A model generated the notes under the pieces. The model did not search any database and had not been told where the DNA came from. It saw nothing but the letters and a program-made list of their open reading frames with translations. Positions 1 to 7,547 of a DNA stretch of 39,264 nucleotides are shown here, piece by piece. The stretch is from the NCBI GenBank assembly GCA_902761035.1, contig CACWIW010000020.1:1-39264 (forward strand), written 5' to 3'. The translations under genes were made by a program, and so were the position numbers. The first letter of the stretch is position 1. Each line of letters opens with the position of its first letter. The DNA is from an uncultured bacterium (GTDB lineage: Bacteria; Verrucomicrobiota; Kiritimatiellia; RFP12; UBA1067).

Positions 1-332
1 CGCGCACCAACGGTGAGCAAATGCTCCGCACAAGGCAAAGCGCTCCGCAAAGACGCGCGCGGTACAGGGATGGCAGAGGAAAGAATCGAGCGAAGCACCT
101 GCCTTTCACAAGCCTTTGGGGGTGGGTAGAACGGGCTGGCAGCCCGTTCTACTAGGGAAGCCGTCAGTAGTACAACGGGCAGCTTGCCCGTTGGAGGGGG
201 GTTGTGCGAAGCACTCAGCCAATGGCAAAACCGTTGCTTCGCCTTGGGTGCGCGACAGGGCGCGCACGGCAAAACTGTTTGCACTCGGTCCGTTTTCAAA
301 ACAAAGGCTTTACCAAATACGGGGGCTGTTGG
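1..332. other. gene-free repeat-rich stretch
   Basis: I see no credible gene here: open frames exist on both strands but have low-complexity translations and no domain signal. The stretch carries phrases that recur near 21420-21760, for example CCAATGGCAAAAC followed by TTGCTTCGCC, and GGGCGCGCACGGCAAAACTG at about 259-278 and again near 21718. It is best read as decayed dispersed repeats, with the two hairpins listed separately. Confidence 0.6.
128..192. repeat. pair of short perfect hairpins
   Basis: Two perfect inverted repeats lie 23 bases apart. AGAACGGGCT (128-137) pairs with AGCCCGTTCT (141-150) around a GGC loop. AACGGGCA (174-181) pairs with TGCCCGTT (185-192) around GCT. The same AACGGGC...GCCCGTT palindrome type recurs at 27616-27634 and 31011-31027 and, in degraded form, inside the exosortase gene near 8245-8330. 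No T-tract follows, so they are not typical intrinsic terminators. Confidence 0.7.
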
Positions 333-376
333 GGTGGGCGACAGGTGGGCGATAGGTGGGCGATAGGTGGGCGATC
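333..376. repeat. 11-bp tandem repeat, four copies
   Basis: Four consecutive copies of GGTGGGCGAYA start at 333, 344, 355 and 366; the last ends in C. The array is non-coding and abuts the GC-rich palindromic repeat cluster. Confidence 0.85.
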
Positions 377-402
377 CGCTGTAATACCACGGCTTGCGGC
401 CG

Positions 403-600
403 CCCTACCCGGCTCGGCGGGACGCCTCGCCCCACCCGTTGCGGCCGCGACGGAGCGCGGCCCTCCCGGTACGGCCGCGACGGAGCGCGGCCCTCCCGGT
501 ACGGCCGCGAACGGCTCGGCTGGACGCCTCGCCCCACCTTGCGGCTCGCCCGGAGGGCTCGCCCCACCTTGCGTCCGCGCGTGAGATTACGGTGCGGAAT
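403..600. repeat. GC-rich dispersed palindromic repeat cluster, left of TA module
   Basis: It contains two tandem copies (441-467 and 471-497) of a 27-bp element whose core is a hairpin, GGCCGCG and CGCGGCC around a 6-nt loop, read on the minus strand and ending GGGAGG. Copies of a second motif, GGCTCGGCGGGACGCCTCGC, lie at about 410-430 and in variant form at 513-570. The block ends in TGAGATTACGGTGCGGAA (582-599). The same ordered parts recur at 1358-1462 on the other side of the toxin-antitoxin genes. Confidence 0.8.
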
Positions 601-606
601 GCCAAT

Positions 607-912
607 TTATGGGAACTGACGGCGTGAATAACGGAACCATCGGACTTCCATGACCTGGCCTATCACAACATAGAAAACGGCAAAATTGCGAACGTTGATA
701 CGGTAATAGACATCTCCAGTAGCTTCATCTTTATAGTACGGCGCAAAGGCAAGCGGAGCTTCAAGGCTATCCACAACAGCCCGTTCGGCATCATCCCTCA
801 AACGCTGTGCAGCCTCGGGATTGCGCAACTTGAACGTGATGTAACGTACGGCATCCGAGATTTCGTCGTAGAACTGCGGCGAATACTCAAGAGTAAACTT
901 GTCGCCCAGCAT
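607..912 (-). CDS. ParE/RelE-family toxin
   Basis: This 101-residue protein has the size and pattern of the ParE/RelE superfamily, whose members either cut mRNA at the ribosome or poison gyrase. The N-terminal helical part (YSPQFYDEISDAVRYI) is followed by a C-terminal strand region containing YRINVRNFAVFYVV and ending VRWFRYSRRQFP, typical of the family's RxxxxxYRI...R signature. The ATG at 912 was chosen because the domain begins right after it and AGGAG lies 7 nt upstream; the longer open frame to 1059 has no supporting signal. The start overlaps the antitoxin end by 26 bp, as in many toxin-antitoxin operons. I cannot tell ParE from RelE activity from sequence alone. Confidence 0.82.
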   Translation of the reverse strand: MLGDKFTLEYSPQFYDEISDAVRYITFKLRNPEAAQRLRDDAERAVVDSLEAPLAFAPYYKDEATGDVYYRINVRNFAVFYVVIGQVMEVRWFRYSRRQFP

Positions 913-1141
913 CAATAATCTCCTGCAGACCGGAAAAGACTTCTGCGTGCGACATGCGCTTGGGATTCTCACGGCAAAAATGCGAACATTCCGACAGTTC
1001 CGCGGCCACATCCTCCTCTGCGGCCGGATCGTTGAAACTATGCCTGAAGCCTTCCTCAAGCATAGTTACGATGTAACGCACGGTACGAACCTTTTCGTCC
1101 GTTGTCATCGCATCTATTATGTCTTGCGCTGCTGCCGGCAT
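887..1141 (-). CDS. putative antitoxin of the ParE/RelE-type module
   Basis: This 84-residue protein lies directly upstream of the toxin and overlaps it by 26 bp, so its role is inferred mainly from position. It is acidic and helical, with an N-terminal stretch containing IIDAMTTDEKVRTVRYIV and a C-terminal helix EVFSGLQEIIDAGR. I do not recognise a clear RelB, Phd or HTH signature, so the family is unassigned. The ATG at 1141 is preceded by AGAAGG seven nt upstream. The frame stays open to 1258, but the extra residues are encoded by a copy of the dispersed GC-rich repeat (1163-1189) and look non-coding. A candidate promoter lies at 1235-1240. Confidence 0.65.
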   Translation of the reverse strand: MPAAAQDIIDAMTTDEKVRTVRYIVTMLEEGFRHSFNDPAAEEDVAAELSECSHFCRENPKRMSHAEVFSGLQEIIDAGRQVYS

Positions 1142-1546
1142 TGTTTTTCCTTCTAGGCGCAAGGCGGTCGCGACAAGCGTGACCCTCCCGCGCGGGTAAT
1201 CAGGTATCTCGCCTTTGAGAGGCAAGACGGAAATAGTATGCCACATTCCCCCGCCCAACGCAAGCGTGATTTTGGGAAATTGAAGTTTTGCGCATGGTTT
1301 GAGATGTGAATGCGCGGTACGTCACTTATCGCATTAGGTGAAGTTGCGGGTATGAGGCATGAGATTATGGTGCGGAACGTGGTTTGAGGGAATTGCGGCT
1401 CGTCCGGCTCGGCGGGACGCCTCGCCCTACCTTGCGGCCGCGACGGAGCGCGGCCCTCCCGGTGCGGAAGTTTTACAATTGGTTCAATCGTCTGATCTAG
1501 GTCTCTTAATTCCTCGGAAGAGCTTCCAATCACTGTCTGTGATCCG
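1142..1546. other. gene-free stretch with dispersed repeats
   Basis: No gene is evident. It holds the putative TA leader with a diverged repeat copy (1163-1189, hairpin GGTCGCG / CGTGACC) and, at 1358-1462, a block repeating the order of the left cluster: TGAGATTATGGTGCGGAA, then GGCTCGGCGGGACGCCTCGC, then the 27-bp palindromic element at 1434-1460. The TA genes are therefore bracketed by direct copies of the same repeat block. Confidence 0.65.
1235..1243 (-). promoter_or_regulatory. candidate extended -10 for the toxin-antitoxin operon
   Basis: The minus strand reads TGGCATACT, matching the TGnTATAMT box seen before many genes in this window. It would give a leader of roughly 85 nt that contains the GC-rich repeat copy at 1163-1189. 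The position fits, but the match is one base off the best boxes. Confidence 0.4.
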
Positions 1547-1654
1547 TGACACCTAGGTGTCAGTGGGTGTGACACCTAGATGTCAGAGGTTGTGACACCT
1601 AGGTGTCAGAGGGTGTGACACCTAGATGTCAGAGGTTGTGACACCTAGGTGTCA
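1547..1654. repeat. iteron-like array: 16-bp palindrome repeated 5 times every 23 bp
   Basis: The 16-bp sequence TGACACCTAGGTGTCA, its own reverse complement, begins at 1547, 1593 and 1639. A one-base variant with CTAGATG in the middle begins at 1570 and 1616. The two forms alternate strictly. The 7-nt spacers are near identical (GTGGGTG, GAGGTTG, GAGGGTG, GAGGTTG). A 23-bp period puts successive sites close to two helical turns apart, so this looks like a cluster of dimer-binding sites (operator or iteron array) rather than a CRISPR. No gene starts next to it: the TA promoter is about 300 bp away and the other neighbour ends towards it. Confidence 0.85.
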
Positions 1655-1968
1655 GAAATCGGGGCTCTATAGATCATAACAAACAGGAAAGCAGTTCAAA
1701 GGCAAAACATGGGAATGGGTGGGAATGGAGAATGGGGAATGGGGAATGGGGAATTCTCTTAGTCATCACTCAAAAATAACTTGAACACTCCATTGAGTAT
1801 TGTTCACAAATCTTCATTGCCAACATTGTTCACAAATCACAAATATCAATTGTGGGGTGGATGAAAACACTCCCATTTGTATTGGTGGCAATGGTGACAT
1901 TTGTGAACAATCGCAATTGTGCCTACAAGTGTGCAAGTTATTGTTGAGCAACGACTTAGTTGCTTTCG
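1655..1968. other. AT-richer gene-free stretch with a repeated 13-mer
   Basis: No gene is seen. Apart from the heptamer microsatellite, the motif ATTGTTCACAAAT occurs directly at 1799-1811 and 1825-1837 and inverted at 1899-1911 (ATTTGTGAACAAT). The first two are 26 bp apart; the inverted copy could pair with either to give a loop of 60-90 nt. The composition is clearly less GC-rich than the flanks. It sits downstream of the beta-helix gene's stop codon, so it may include that gene's 3' end signals. Confidence 0.6.
1711..1754. repeat. heptanucleotide microsatellite (GGGGAAT)n
   Basis: Three exact AATGGGG units from 1731 plus a trailing AAT, preceded from 1711 by degenerate GGGAATGG units. 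The same heptamer type, as GGGGAAC, occurs inside the methyltransferase gene at 9773-9804. It resembles the short tandemly repeated repetitive heptamers described in cyanobacteria, which is an analogy only. Confidence 0.75.
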
Positions 1969-3678
1969 CTACCAGCACTTCTCCGGGGTGAGGAACAAGT
2001 CCGGGAACGCTCCCTGCTGGAAAAACGAAAAGTCCTCAAAGCAATGGTGCGTCGGACGGCTGAACGAGATTCGCCAAAGGCCCGCCGCCAGATGGGCGGC
2101 GGAGCGATATGCCGTCCATTTTGAAATATCGTCGCATTCCCAGACCATCTTGCCGGACGGTTCTGCGATCTGCGCACGGACGTATTCTTCGCCTCTTCCG
2201 GAAACTGCGGCAAAAAACGGCGTATCGGCTGCGACTCGCAGAAAGAGCGTCCCCTCCGAGGCGTAGATCGCGCGGTGTCCGTCTGCCGGCACAACGGCAA
2301 TCGGAACGGACGTAGCCGAAAGTCCGAACGCATGGCTCCCAGCATCTGCTGTCATGGTGTAGAAGCCAGCCGCGTCCGCCTTGAAGACGAACGGCGTCTC
2401 GGCATCACCGTTCAGAGTGAATGACGCGCAAGCCCTGCCAGATGCGTACTTGACGACTACCGGCTTCGGATTGAACTCGGGCTTCCCGACCTTGGTGAAC
2501 TTGCCGGAGAACCTTGCCTCGCCCGGCTTCGCCATGTAGAAACGGTACGTCACGCCATTGCGGAAGCGAAACGGCTTGAGATGCACAAGTTCCCCGGGGC
2601 AGGAATCGGACGGACGGGCAGCCGCAGCATGGAACTCGCGCCGTACCGGGGCGTCGGCAAGAAACGGCGAGCAATCCTGGAGATCCGAGAAGCGGCATTT
2701 ATCAAACGAGACGACTACGGAACCTTTTGGCTTGCCCTTGATTTTAATCGCGCTCCCGCGCTCGTCCTCGAACGCGCAGCTCTCGCATGAAATCTCTCCC
2801 CGCACGCAGGAGGTCTTGTCCGCTCTCCCGCTGGAAAGCCAGAAGCAGTTTCTCCCCGATATGCGGCAGTTGGCTATCTGTACGGATATGGGCTTCGAGG
2901 ACGCGTCGAGCTGCCCAAGATAGAACTCGATGCCGAAGCCAGCGTTGTCGGTGATGACGCAGTCCCTCATCACGATGCCGGAAAGCTCTTCGCACGCCCG
3001 GTTCGGCTCGAAGTCTATGCCCGCCGAAGGAGGGGTTCCTCCCGTGTTGCTCAGGATGCACCGCTCGATCAGGAGGTTGCACACGGATATCACGCTGATG
3101 CCCTGACGGTAGTGGCGGTCGCAGACAAGATCCCTCAGCACGATGTCGCGGCACGGACCGTTCTTACCGTCCACGCCCACGTACACGCCGTCGCCGCCGG
3201 ATTCGATGAGCGTCAACCCCTCGACCGTCACGTTGCGGCAGCTGAGAAGCTTGATGTTCATCCGCCATTCGGCTTTCTTGTAAGGGGCGGCCGCATAGTC
3301 CGACCGGTGCATGCGCAGCGTGGCGCCGTAGCCGCTGACCTTCACGTTCTCCGCGCTCCTGAAAGCGAGGAGCGAGTCTGTCCGCCCGAGGTATTCGCCC
3401 TTCTTCGCAACAACTTCCACGCCTCGCTCGAACACGATTTCACAGTTGGAGCGTCCGAAGAGCGGACGCGTGATCCACGGAGACGGCTGCCTGTCGATCA
3501 CTATCTTCCGCGCACCGGAGTCAAGCGCCTTCTGGAGGATTTCGGTGGAATCTGTGGGGTCGAATCCGAATGACGAAGCCCTCACGCACTCCGCCGACGC
3601 GACGTCGCGCGGCGTTCCCGCCCACGCGAAAGATGCAAATACTGCAGCCAGTGCGGCGAATATTGATGATATTTTCAT
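1969..3678 (-). CDS. secreted right-handed parallel beta-helix protein
   Basis: This 569-residue protein starts with a signal peptide (hydrophobic run to about residue 20, cleavage near FAWAGT). Residues about 45-340 show the pattern of the pectate-lyase-like beta-helix fold, with short strands repeated every 20-30 residues and phrases such as NVTVEGLTLIESGGDGVYVG, GISVISVCNLLIERC, GIVMRDCVITDNAGFGIEF and GSAIKIKG. This fold is common in polysaccharide lyases, hydrolases and adhesins. I see no diagnostic catalytic residues, so no substrate is claimed. The C-terminal 200 residues look like beta-sandwich material without a clear family. The ATG at 3678 gives the signal peptide directly; there is no good Shine-Dalgarno. 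It is a lone transcription unit. Confidence 0.75.
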   Translation of the reverse strand: MKISSIFAALAAVFASFAWAGTPRDVASAECVRASSFGFDPTDSTEILQKALDSGARKIVIDRQPSPWITRPLFGRSNCEIVFERGVEVVAKKGEYLGRTDSLLAFRSAENVKVSGYGATLRMHRSDYAAAPYKKAEWRMNIKLLSCRNVTVEGLTLIESGGDGVYVGVDGKNGPCRDIVLRDLVCDRHYRQGISVISVCNLLIERCILSNTGGTPPSAGIDFEPNRACEELSGIVMRDCVITDNAGFGIEFYLGQLDASSKPISVQIANCRISGRNCFWLSSGRADKTSCVRGEISCESCAFEDERGSAIKIKGKPKGSVVVSFDKCRFSDLQDCSPFLADAPVRREFHAAAARPSDSCPGELVHLKPFRFRNGVTYRFYMAKPGEARFSGKFTKVGKPEFNPKPVVVKYASGRACASFTLNGDAETPFVFKADAAGFYTMTADAGSHAFGLSATSVPIAVVPADGHRAIYASEGTLFLRVAADTPFFAAVSGRGEEYVRAQIAEPSGKMVWECDDISKWTAYRSAAHLAAGLWRISFSRPTHHCFEDFSFFQQGAFPDLFLTPEKCW

Positions 3679-3784
3679 TTAACTTGATTCTTTTTGCCTC
3701 AAACGACAATTTCGCTTGTGATTTCCGCCTCCAGCGCGCAACAGCTGGTCGGGGACAGGATGTACCGTTTTAAAAAAACATCAA

Positions 3785-4264
3785 TTAGCGACGCTTCCGG
3801 CGGACAACGCGGCGGACGACCTTGGGTCTGCCTCCGCCGAAGGTCTGAACCCAACATCTTCCGTGGATGCCAACGCCGAGATGCGTGAATCTAGGCGAAA
3901 GAATGTTGGCCCTGTGACCCTTAGAATGCATCCACCCCCTTACAACAGCGGCAGGAGAGCGGTAGCCTTTGGCGATGTTCTCGCCCATAAAGCCAAATCC
4001 GTGCAGCCCGTTGAATGCTCCCTTGTGGTTGAAACGACCACGCTGGGAAATCTCTTTCGCGCGCTTGTCGGCCTGGGCCTGACAACGCTGCGAAAGCGCG
4101 AGGGGCCTAAGCCCCACCTTCTTGCGCTCCGCGTTGACGAGGGCCAGTACCTGTTCGGCGCGTGACGCCGCCTGCGCCTGTACCGGCGCGAGCAATCCAA
4201 CGAATAGTACCGCTGCCACAATGGCAAATCGCGCAGCAGACCAGATTTTGCTAATTCTTCTCAT
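3785..4264 (-). CDS. secreted CAP-domain protein (YkwD/SCP-like)
   Basis: This 159-residue protein has a signal peptide ending near VQAQA (about residue 32) and a CAP/SCP domain: LALVNAERKKVGLRPLALS, then FNHKGAF, GENIAKG (about 94-100) and HSKGHRANILSPRFTHLGVG (about 113-132). Bacterial YkwD-type CAP proteins are extracytoplasmic and mostly of unknown activity. The tail RRVVRRKRR is strikingly basic and could bind nucleic acid, lipid or anionic polymer. I chose the ATG at 4264 over the one at 4273 because the latter overlaps the TATAAT box at 4272-4277; transcription would then start at or within a few bases of the chosen ATG. Confidence 0.8.
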   Translation of the reverse strand: MRRISKIWSAARFAIVAAVLFVGLLAPVQAQAASRAEQVLALVNAERKKVGLRPLALSQRCQAQADKRAKEISQRGRFNHKGAFNGLHGFGFMGENIAKGYRSPAAVVRGWMHSKGHRANILSPRFTHLGVGIHGRCWVQTFGGGRPKVVRRVVRRKRR

Positions 4265-4271
4265 GGCGCGC

Positions 4272-4280
4272 ATTATACCA
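4272..4280 (-). promoter_or_regulatory. extended -10 box of the CAP-protein gene
   Basis: The minus strand reads TGGTATAAT with only 7 nt between the box and the ATG at 4264, implying a leaderless or nearly leaderless mRNA. Confidence 0.6.
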
Positions 4281-4335
4281 AATTACCTTTCGGGAAATCA
4301 AGTCTGGCAGAAACTTCAGGAGTCAGGCATGTGGA

Positions 4336-5634
4336 TCATGCGCGTTCCGCGTTGCGGCGTTCGAGGTCGGCGCGGTAGGCGGCGAGGTCCACCGGCTTCT
4401 GGGCGACGCCCGTCTTGACGGCGGCCTCCGCCACGGCATAGCTCACCTCCACGAAGAGGCGGCGGTCGAACGGCTTCGGGATGATGTAGCCCGTGCCGAA
4501 TTCAAGCGTCTCGTTCGGGTAGAGGGCCTTCACCTCGTCCGGGACGGGCTGGCGCGCGAGCGCGGCGAGCGCGTGGGCGGCTGCCACTTTCATTTCCTTA
4601 TTAATAGTACGCGCGCGCACGTCGAGCGCGCCGCGGAAGAGGTAGGGAAAGCCGAGCACGTTGTTGATCTGGTTCGGGTAGTCGCTGCGGCCGGTCACCA
4701 TCACGAACTTCCGTCCCTTCAGCGCCTCGGCGGCCACGGCGGGGTCGATCTCGGGGTCGGGGTTCGCCATCGCGAAGATTGCGGGGAATTCGCCCATCGC
4801 CTGCACGTCCGCGCCCGTGAGCACGTTCGCGGCGGAGACGCCGATGAACACGTCCGCGCCGCGAATCGCCTCCTGGAGCGTCTTCGCGGGCGTATCGACG
4901 GCGTGGCGGGCCTTGTAGGGGTTGAGGTCGGTGCGCGACGTGGAGATCACGCCCTTGGAATCGCACATAGTGACGTCCTTCACGCCGGCGGCCTTGCACA
5001 TCTCGCAGATGCGGATGCCCGCCGCGCCCGCGCCGTTCATCACGATCTTGAGGTCGCCGAGCGCCTTGCCCGCGAGGGCGGCGTAGTTCATCACGCCGGA
5101 GAGCGCGATTACGGCCGTGCCCCACTGGTCGTCGTGGAATACGGGGATGTCGAGCGCGGCGTCTAGGCGGTCCTCGATCTCGAAGCAGGCGGGGGCGGCG
5201 ATGTCCTCGAGGTTCACGCCGCCGTACTGCGGGGCGAGGGCCATGACGGCGGCGATCACGCGCTCGGGGTCGGTCTTGCCGGTATCGAGTCCGTCGCGGC
5301 GGCAGTGCGCGAGGGGCACGGGCCAGGCGTCCACGTCGCCGAACGACTTGAACAGGACGGCCTTGCCCTCCATGACGGGGATGGACGCGGCGGCGCCGAG
5401 GTCGCCGAGGCCGAGGATGGCCGTTCCGTCCGAGACCACGGCCACGAGGTTGGGCTTGGCCGTGCAGTCGAACACGCGCGCGGGGTTCTCCGCAATCGCC
5501 TTCACGGCGTGGGCGACGCCCGGCGTGTACGCAAGACACAGGTCGTCCTTCGTCTTGAGGGGCTTCGGCAGCGTCACGGCCACCTTGCCGCCCCGGTGGA
5601 ATTTCATCACTTCTTCACGGTTGAATCCTGACAT
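4336..5634 (-). CDS. NAD(P)-dependent malic enzyme, MaeB-like short form
   Basis: This enzyme oxidatively decarboxylates malate to pyruvate in the cytosol. The 432 residues match the malic domain of the bacterial MaeB type without the phosphotransacetylase extension. Visible signatures are LAYTPGVAHAVKAI, NLVAVVSDGTAILGLGDLG, MEGKAVLFK, GGVNLEDIAAP, IPVFHDDQWGTA, the Rossmann motif GAGAAG, CDSKGVI, FAMANPDPEI and VTGRSDYPNQINNVLGFPY. The family's HDDQHGTA block here reads HDDQWGTA. The ATG at 5634 has AAGGAG eight nt upstream, inside the end of the preceding gene, which it overlaps by 28 bp. It is the last gene of the exosortase operon, so its link to that pathway is positional only. Confidence 0.92.
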   Translation of the reverse strand: MSGFNREEVMKFHRGGKVAVTLPKPLKTKDDLCLAYTPGVAHAVKAIAENPARVFDCTAKPNLVAVVSDGTAILGLGDLGAAASIPVMEGKAVLFKSFGDVDAWPVPLAHCRRDGLDTGKTDPERVIAAVMALAPQYGGVNLEDIAAPACFEIEDRLDAALDIPVFHDDQWGTAVIALSGVMNYAALAGKALGDLKIVMNGAGAAGIRICEMCKAAGVKDVTMCDSKGVISTSRTDLNPYKARHAVDTPAKTLQEAIRGADVFIGVSAANVLTGADVQAMGEFPAIFAMANPDPEIDPAVAAEALKGRKFVMVTGRSDYPNQINNVLGFPYLFRGALDVRARTINKEMKVAAAHALAALARQPVPDEVKALYPNETLEFGTGYIIPKPFDRRLFVEVSYAVAEAAVKTGVAQKPVDLAAYRADLERRNAERA

Positions 5635-7547
5635 GTTTCCAGCTCCTTTTCTTCACAGCTCCATAGCGTAACGCGAGCGCCCGCCTCGGCGAAGACCTTC
5701 TGTGCCAGACGCAGCCGCACCGGGGTCAACTGGCAGGCAATCACCACGGTGTCCGCCCGCAGAGCGCGGATAACGGACTTTGCGGACGACAGCGAACCGC
5801 ACACGCGGATGCCGCCGATGCAGTGTCCGCGCAGGAGGATATTGTCGTCGAGAAGCCCCACGATGATACGGCTGTTACGTGAGGCACCGCGCACCAGTTC
5901 GCTACGGAAAGTGGAATAGCGGAGGCCTGCTCCGTACACGAGGATGCGGCTCGTGGCGGGGTCGTCGGCAAGCCGCGCGCTGTCGAGGGCGTAGAACAAG
6001 TCGCGCACGATCGGGCGCGCGAAGCGCAGCGCGACGAGTGCGAAGAAGGCGTTCTGCGCGTAGAGCGCGGTAAACGCGAGCATGTGGACGTGCGGGTAGC
6101 CCATGAGGATGATGACCGCGTCGCAAGCCAGTACGCCCGCGAAGACGGCTACGACAAGGCGAACGTAGTTCGAGATGCGCGCGCGGCTCCAGACCGTCGA
6201 GTAGGCGTGGAAGAACACGAGCGCGAAGAACACCGGCACCACGGAGAGGGGCAGGTGCGTGTGGCAGGTCGCAGACGTGATGGGTATGGAGAGCTCAAGC
6301 GACGTGAGGAACCACGCGGCGACGAGCAGAAGCGCGTCCATCGCCACGTAGAACGGGACGGCGAGCGCGGCACGGCGGCGGCGAACGGCGGTTGTCTGGT
6401 CGTGCGCGAACGCATTCAGGAGGCGTCCGGCGTCCCACAGCTCGATGCGCCGCATGTCGCGCACCACTATCACCACGCCCACGACGAACGCGACGATGAA
6501 CAGTCCGGCAGCCCGGTCGCGGAGCGCGAGCGCGCCGAACCCCACGGCGACGAAGAAAGCGGCGAGCGCGTAGAGCGCGAAAGCGGCCTTGCGCTGCGAT
6601 ACGAACTTGCGCAGGATGCGGTGGTGGAGGTGGTCGGTGTCCGCCTGCATCACGTGCGTACTGCCCTCCTCTAAGCCGTTCTGCTCGCGGGAAAGCACGG
6701 CGCGGATGGTCCGGCGCACGATTGCGAGGGTCGTGTCGAAGATCGGCACGCCCATCGCGAGGATCGGCACGCCGAGCGAGACGAACAGCGAGTCGCCGCT
6801 CTTCATCACGAGCGGCAGCACCGAAAGCAGGAACCCGATGTACATCGACCCCGTGTCGCCGAGAAACACGCTCGCCGGATTGAAGTTGTAGCGCAGGAAC
6901 GCGAGGCACGCGCCCGCGAAGGCAAGGTACACGAGCGTCGCCTGCGGGTATCCGATGAAGGCGAGCGCCCCGCCCATGCCGATTGCGGCGATGAGCGCGA
7001 GGCCGGTCGCCAGGCCGTCCATGCCGTCGATGAGGTTGAATGCGTTGATCGCGCCCACGATCCAGAACGTCGTCAGAACGCAATCCAGCCACACGGGCAG
7101 TCCATGGAAGACCGACACGGTGCGGAATCCCGCATGGCACCAGAAGAACGCGCCCACCGCCACGGCGACCTGTCCGGCCAGCTTCACCACCGGCGGAAGG
7201 CCGAACTTGTCGTCTGCAAGCCCCACTGCCACAAGCGCCGCCGAAAGCCCCATCACCCGCCAGATGACCTCGTTCGGGAAAAGCGGGGATAGCCGCGCGC
7301 CCGTGATTAGCATGTAGGCCGACAATGCAATCGTGACGGACAGGAATACGGCGAATCCGCCCGCGCGGGGGGTGGGCACCTTGTTGATGCGGCGCGCGGA
7401 CGGAGTATCCACCATGCCGCACTTCCGTGCCAGCTCTCTACAGAGCGGCGTAAGGACGAAGCCAAGCGCGAACGTGCCGATGAACAGCCCCCAGTAGGGC
7501 GCCGACTTCTGCAAAACTTCCCAAAGGTTCACGAAGAATTGCGTCAC
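5607..7547 (-). CDS. WecA/MraY-like phosphoglycosyltransferase fused to CapD-type N-terminal region
   Basis: Residues 1 to about 370 are a multi-pass membrane enzyme of the WecA/TagO/MraY family, which moves a sugar-1-phosphate onto undecaprenyl phosphate to start a polymer. Seen are VPTPRAGG (57-64), ADDKFGL (111-117), NAFNLIDGMDGLATG (168-182), FLGDTGSM (228-235) and HLHHR (306-310), the usual Asp and His motifs. Residues about 390-646 look like the four-helix membrane part plus nucleotide-binding-like domain found at the front of CapD/FlaA1-type epimerases (RILVYGAG, IVGLLDD, ADTVVIAC), but the protein ends before the epimerase domain. The start codon is GTG at 7547, with GGGGAGG about 8 nt upstream; GTGA overlaps the stop of the exosortase gene by 4 bp. 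It is probably the initiator of an exported polysaccharide. Confidence 0.87.
   Translation of the reverse strand: MTQFFVNLWEVLQKSAPYWGLFIGTFALGFVLTPLCRELARKCGMVDTPSARRINKVPTPRAGGFAVFLSVTIALSAYMLITGARLSPLFPNEVIWRVMGLSAALVAVGLADDKFGLPPVVKLAGQVAVAVGAFFWCHAGFRTVSVFHGLPVWLDCVLTTFWIVGAINAFNLIDGMDGLATGLALIAAIGMGGALAFIGYPQATLVYLAFAGACLAFLRYNFNPASVFLGDTGSMYIGFLLSVLPLVMKSGDSLFVSLGVPILAMGVPIFDTTLAIVRRTIRAVLSREQNGLEEGSTHVMQADTDHLHHRILRKFVSQRKAAFALYALAAFFVAVGFGALALRDRAAGLFIVAFVVGVVIVVRDMRRIELWDAGRLLNAFAHDQTTAVRRRRAALAVPFYVAMDALLLVAAWFLTSLELSIPITSATCHTHLPLSVVPVFFALVFFHAYSTVWSRARISNYVRLVVAVFAGVLACDAVIILMGYPHVHMLAFTALYAQNAFFALVALRFARPIVRDLFYALDSARLADDPATSRILVYGAGLRYSTFRSELVRGASRNSRIIVGLLDDNILLRGHCIGGIRVCGSLSSAKSVIRALRADTVVIACQLTPVRLRLAQKVFAEAGARVTLWSCEEKELETCQDSTVKK

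Noticed and set aside
116..627. several overlapping short open frames at the window start
   Set aside because: All are translations of GC-rich repeats (ERGPPG-type text) in all frames; no ribosome site or family match.
1142..1258. N-terminal extension or leader peptide of the antitoxin
   Set aside because: The extra codons coincide with a copy of the dispersed palindromic repeat, and a good ribosome site precedes the internal ATG.
1547..1654. CRISPR array
   Set aside because: The whole 16-bp unit is a palindrome, the spacers are only 7 nt and nearly identical, and no cas gene is nearby.
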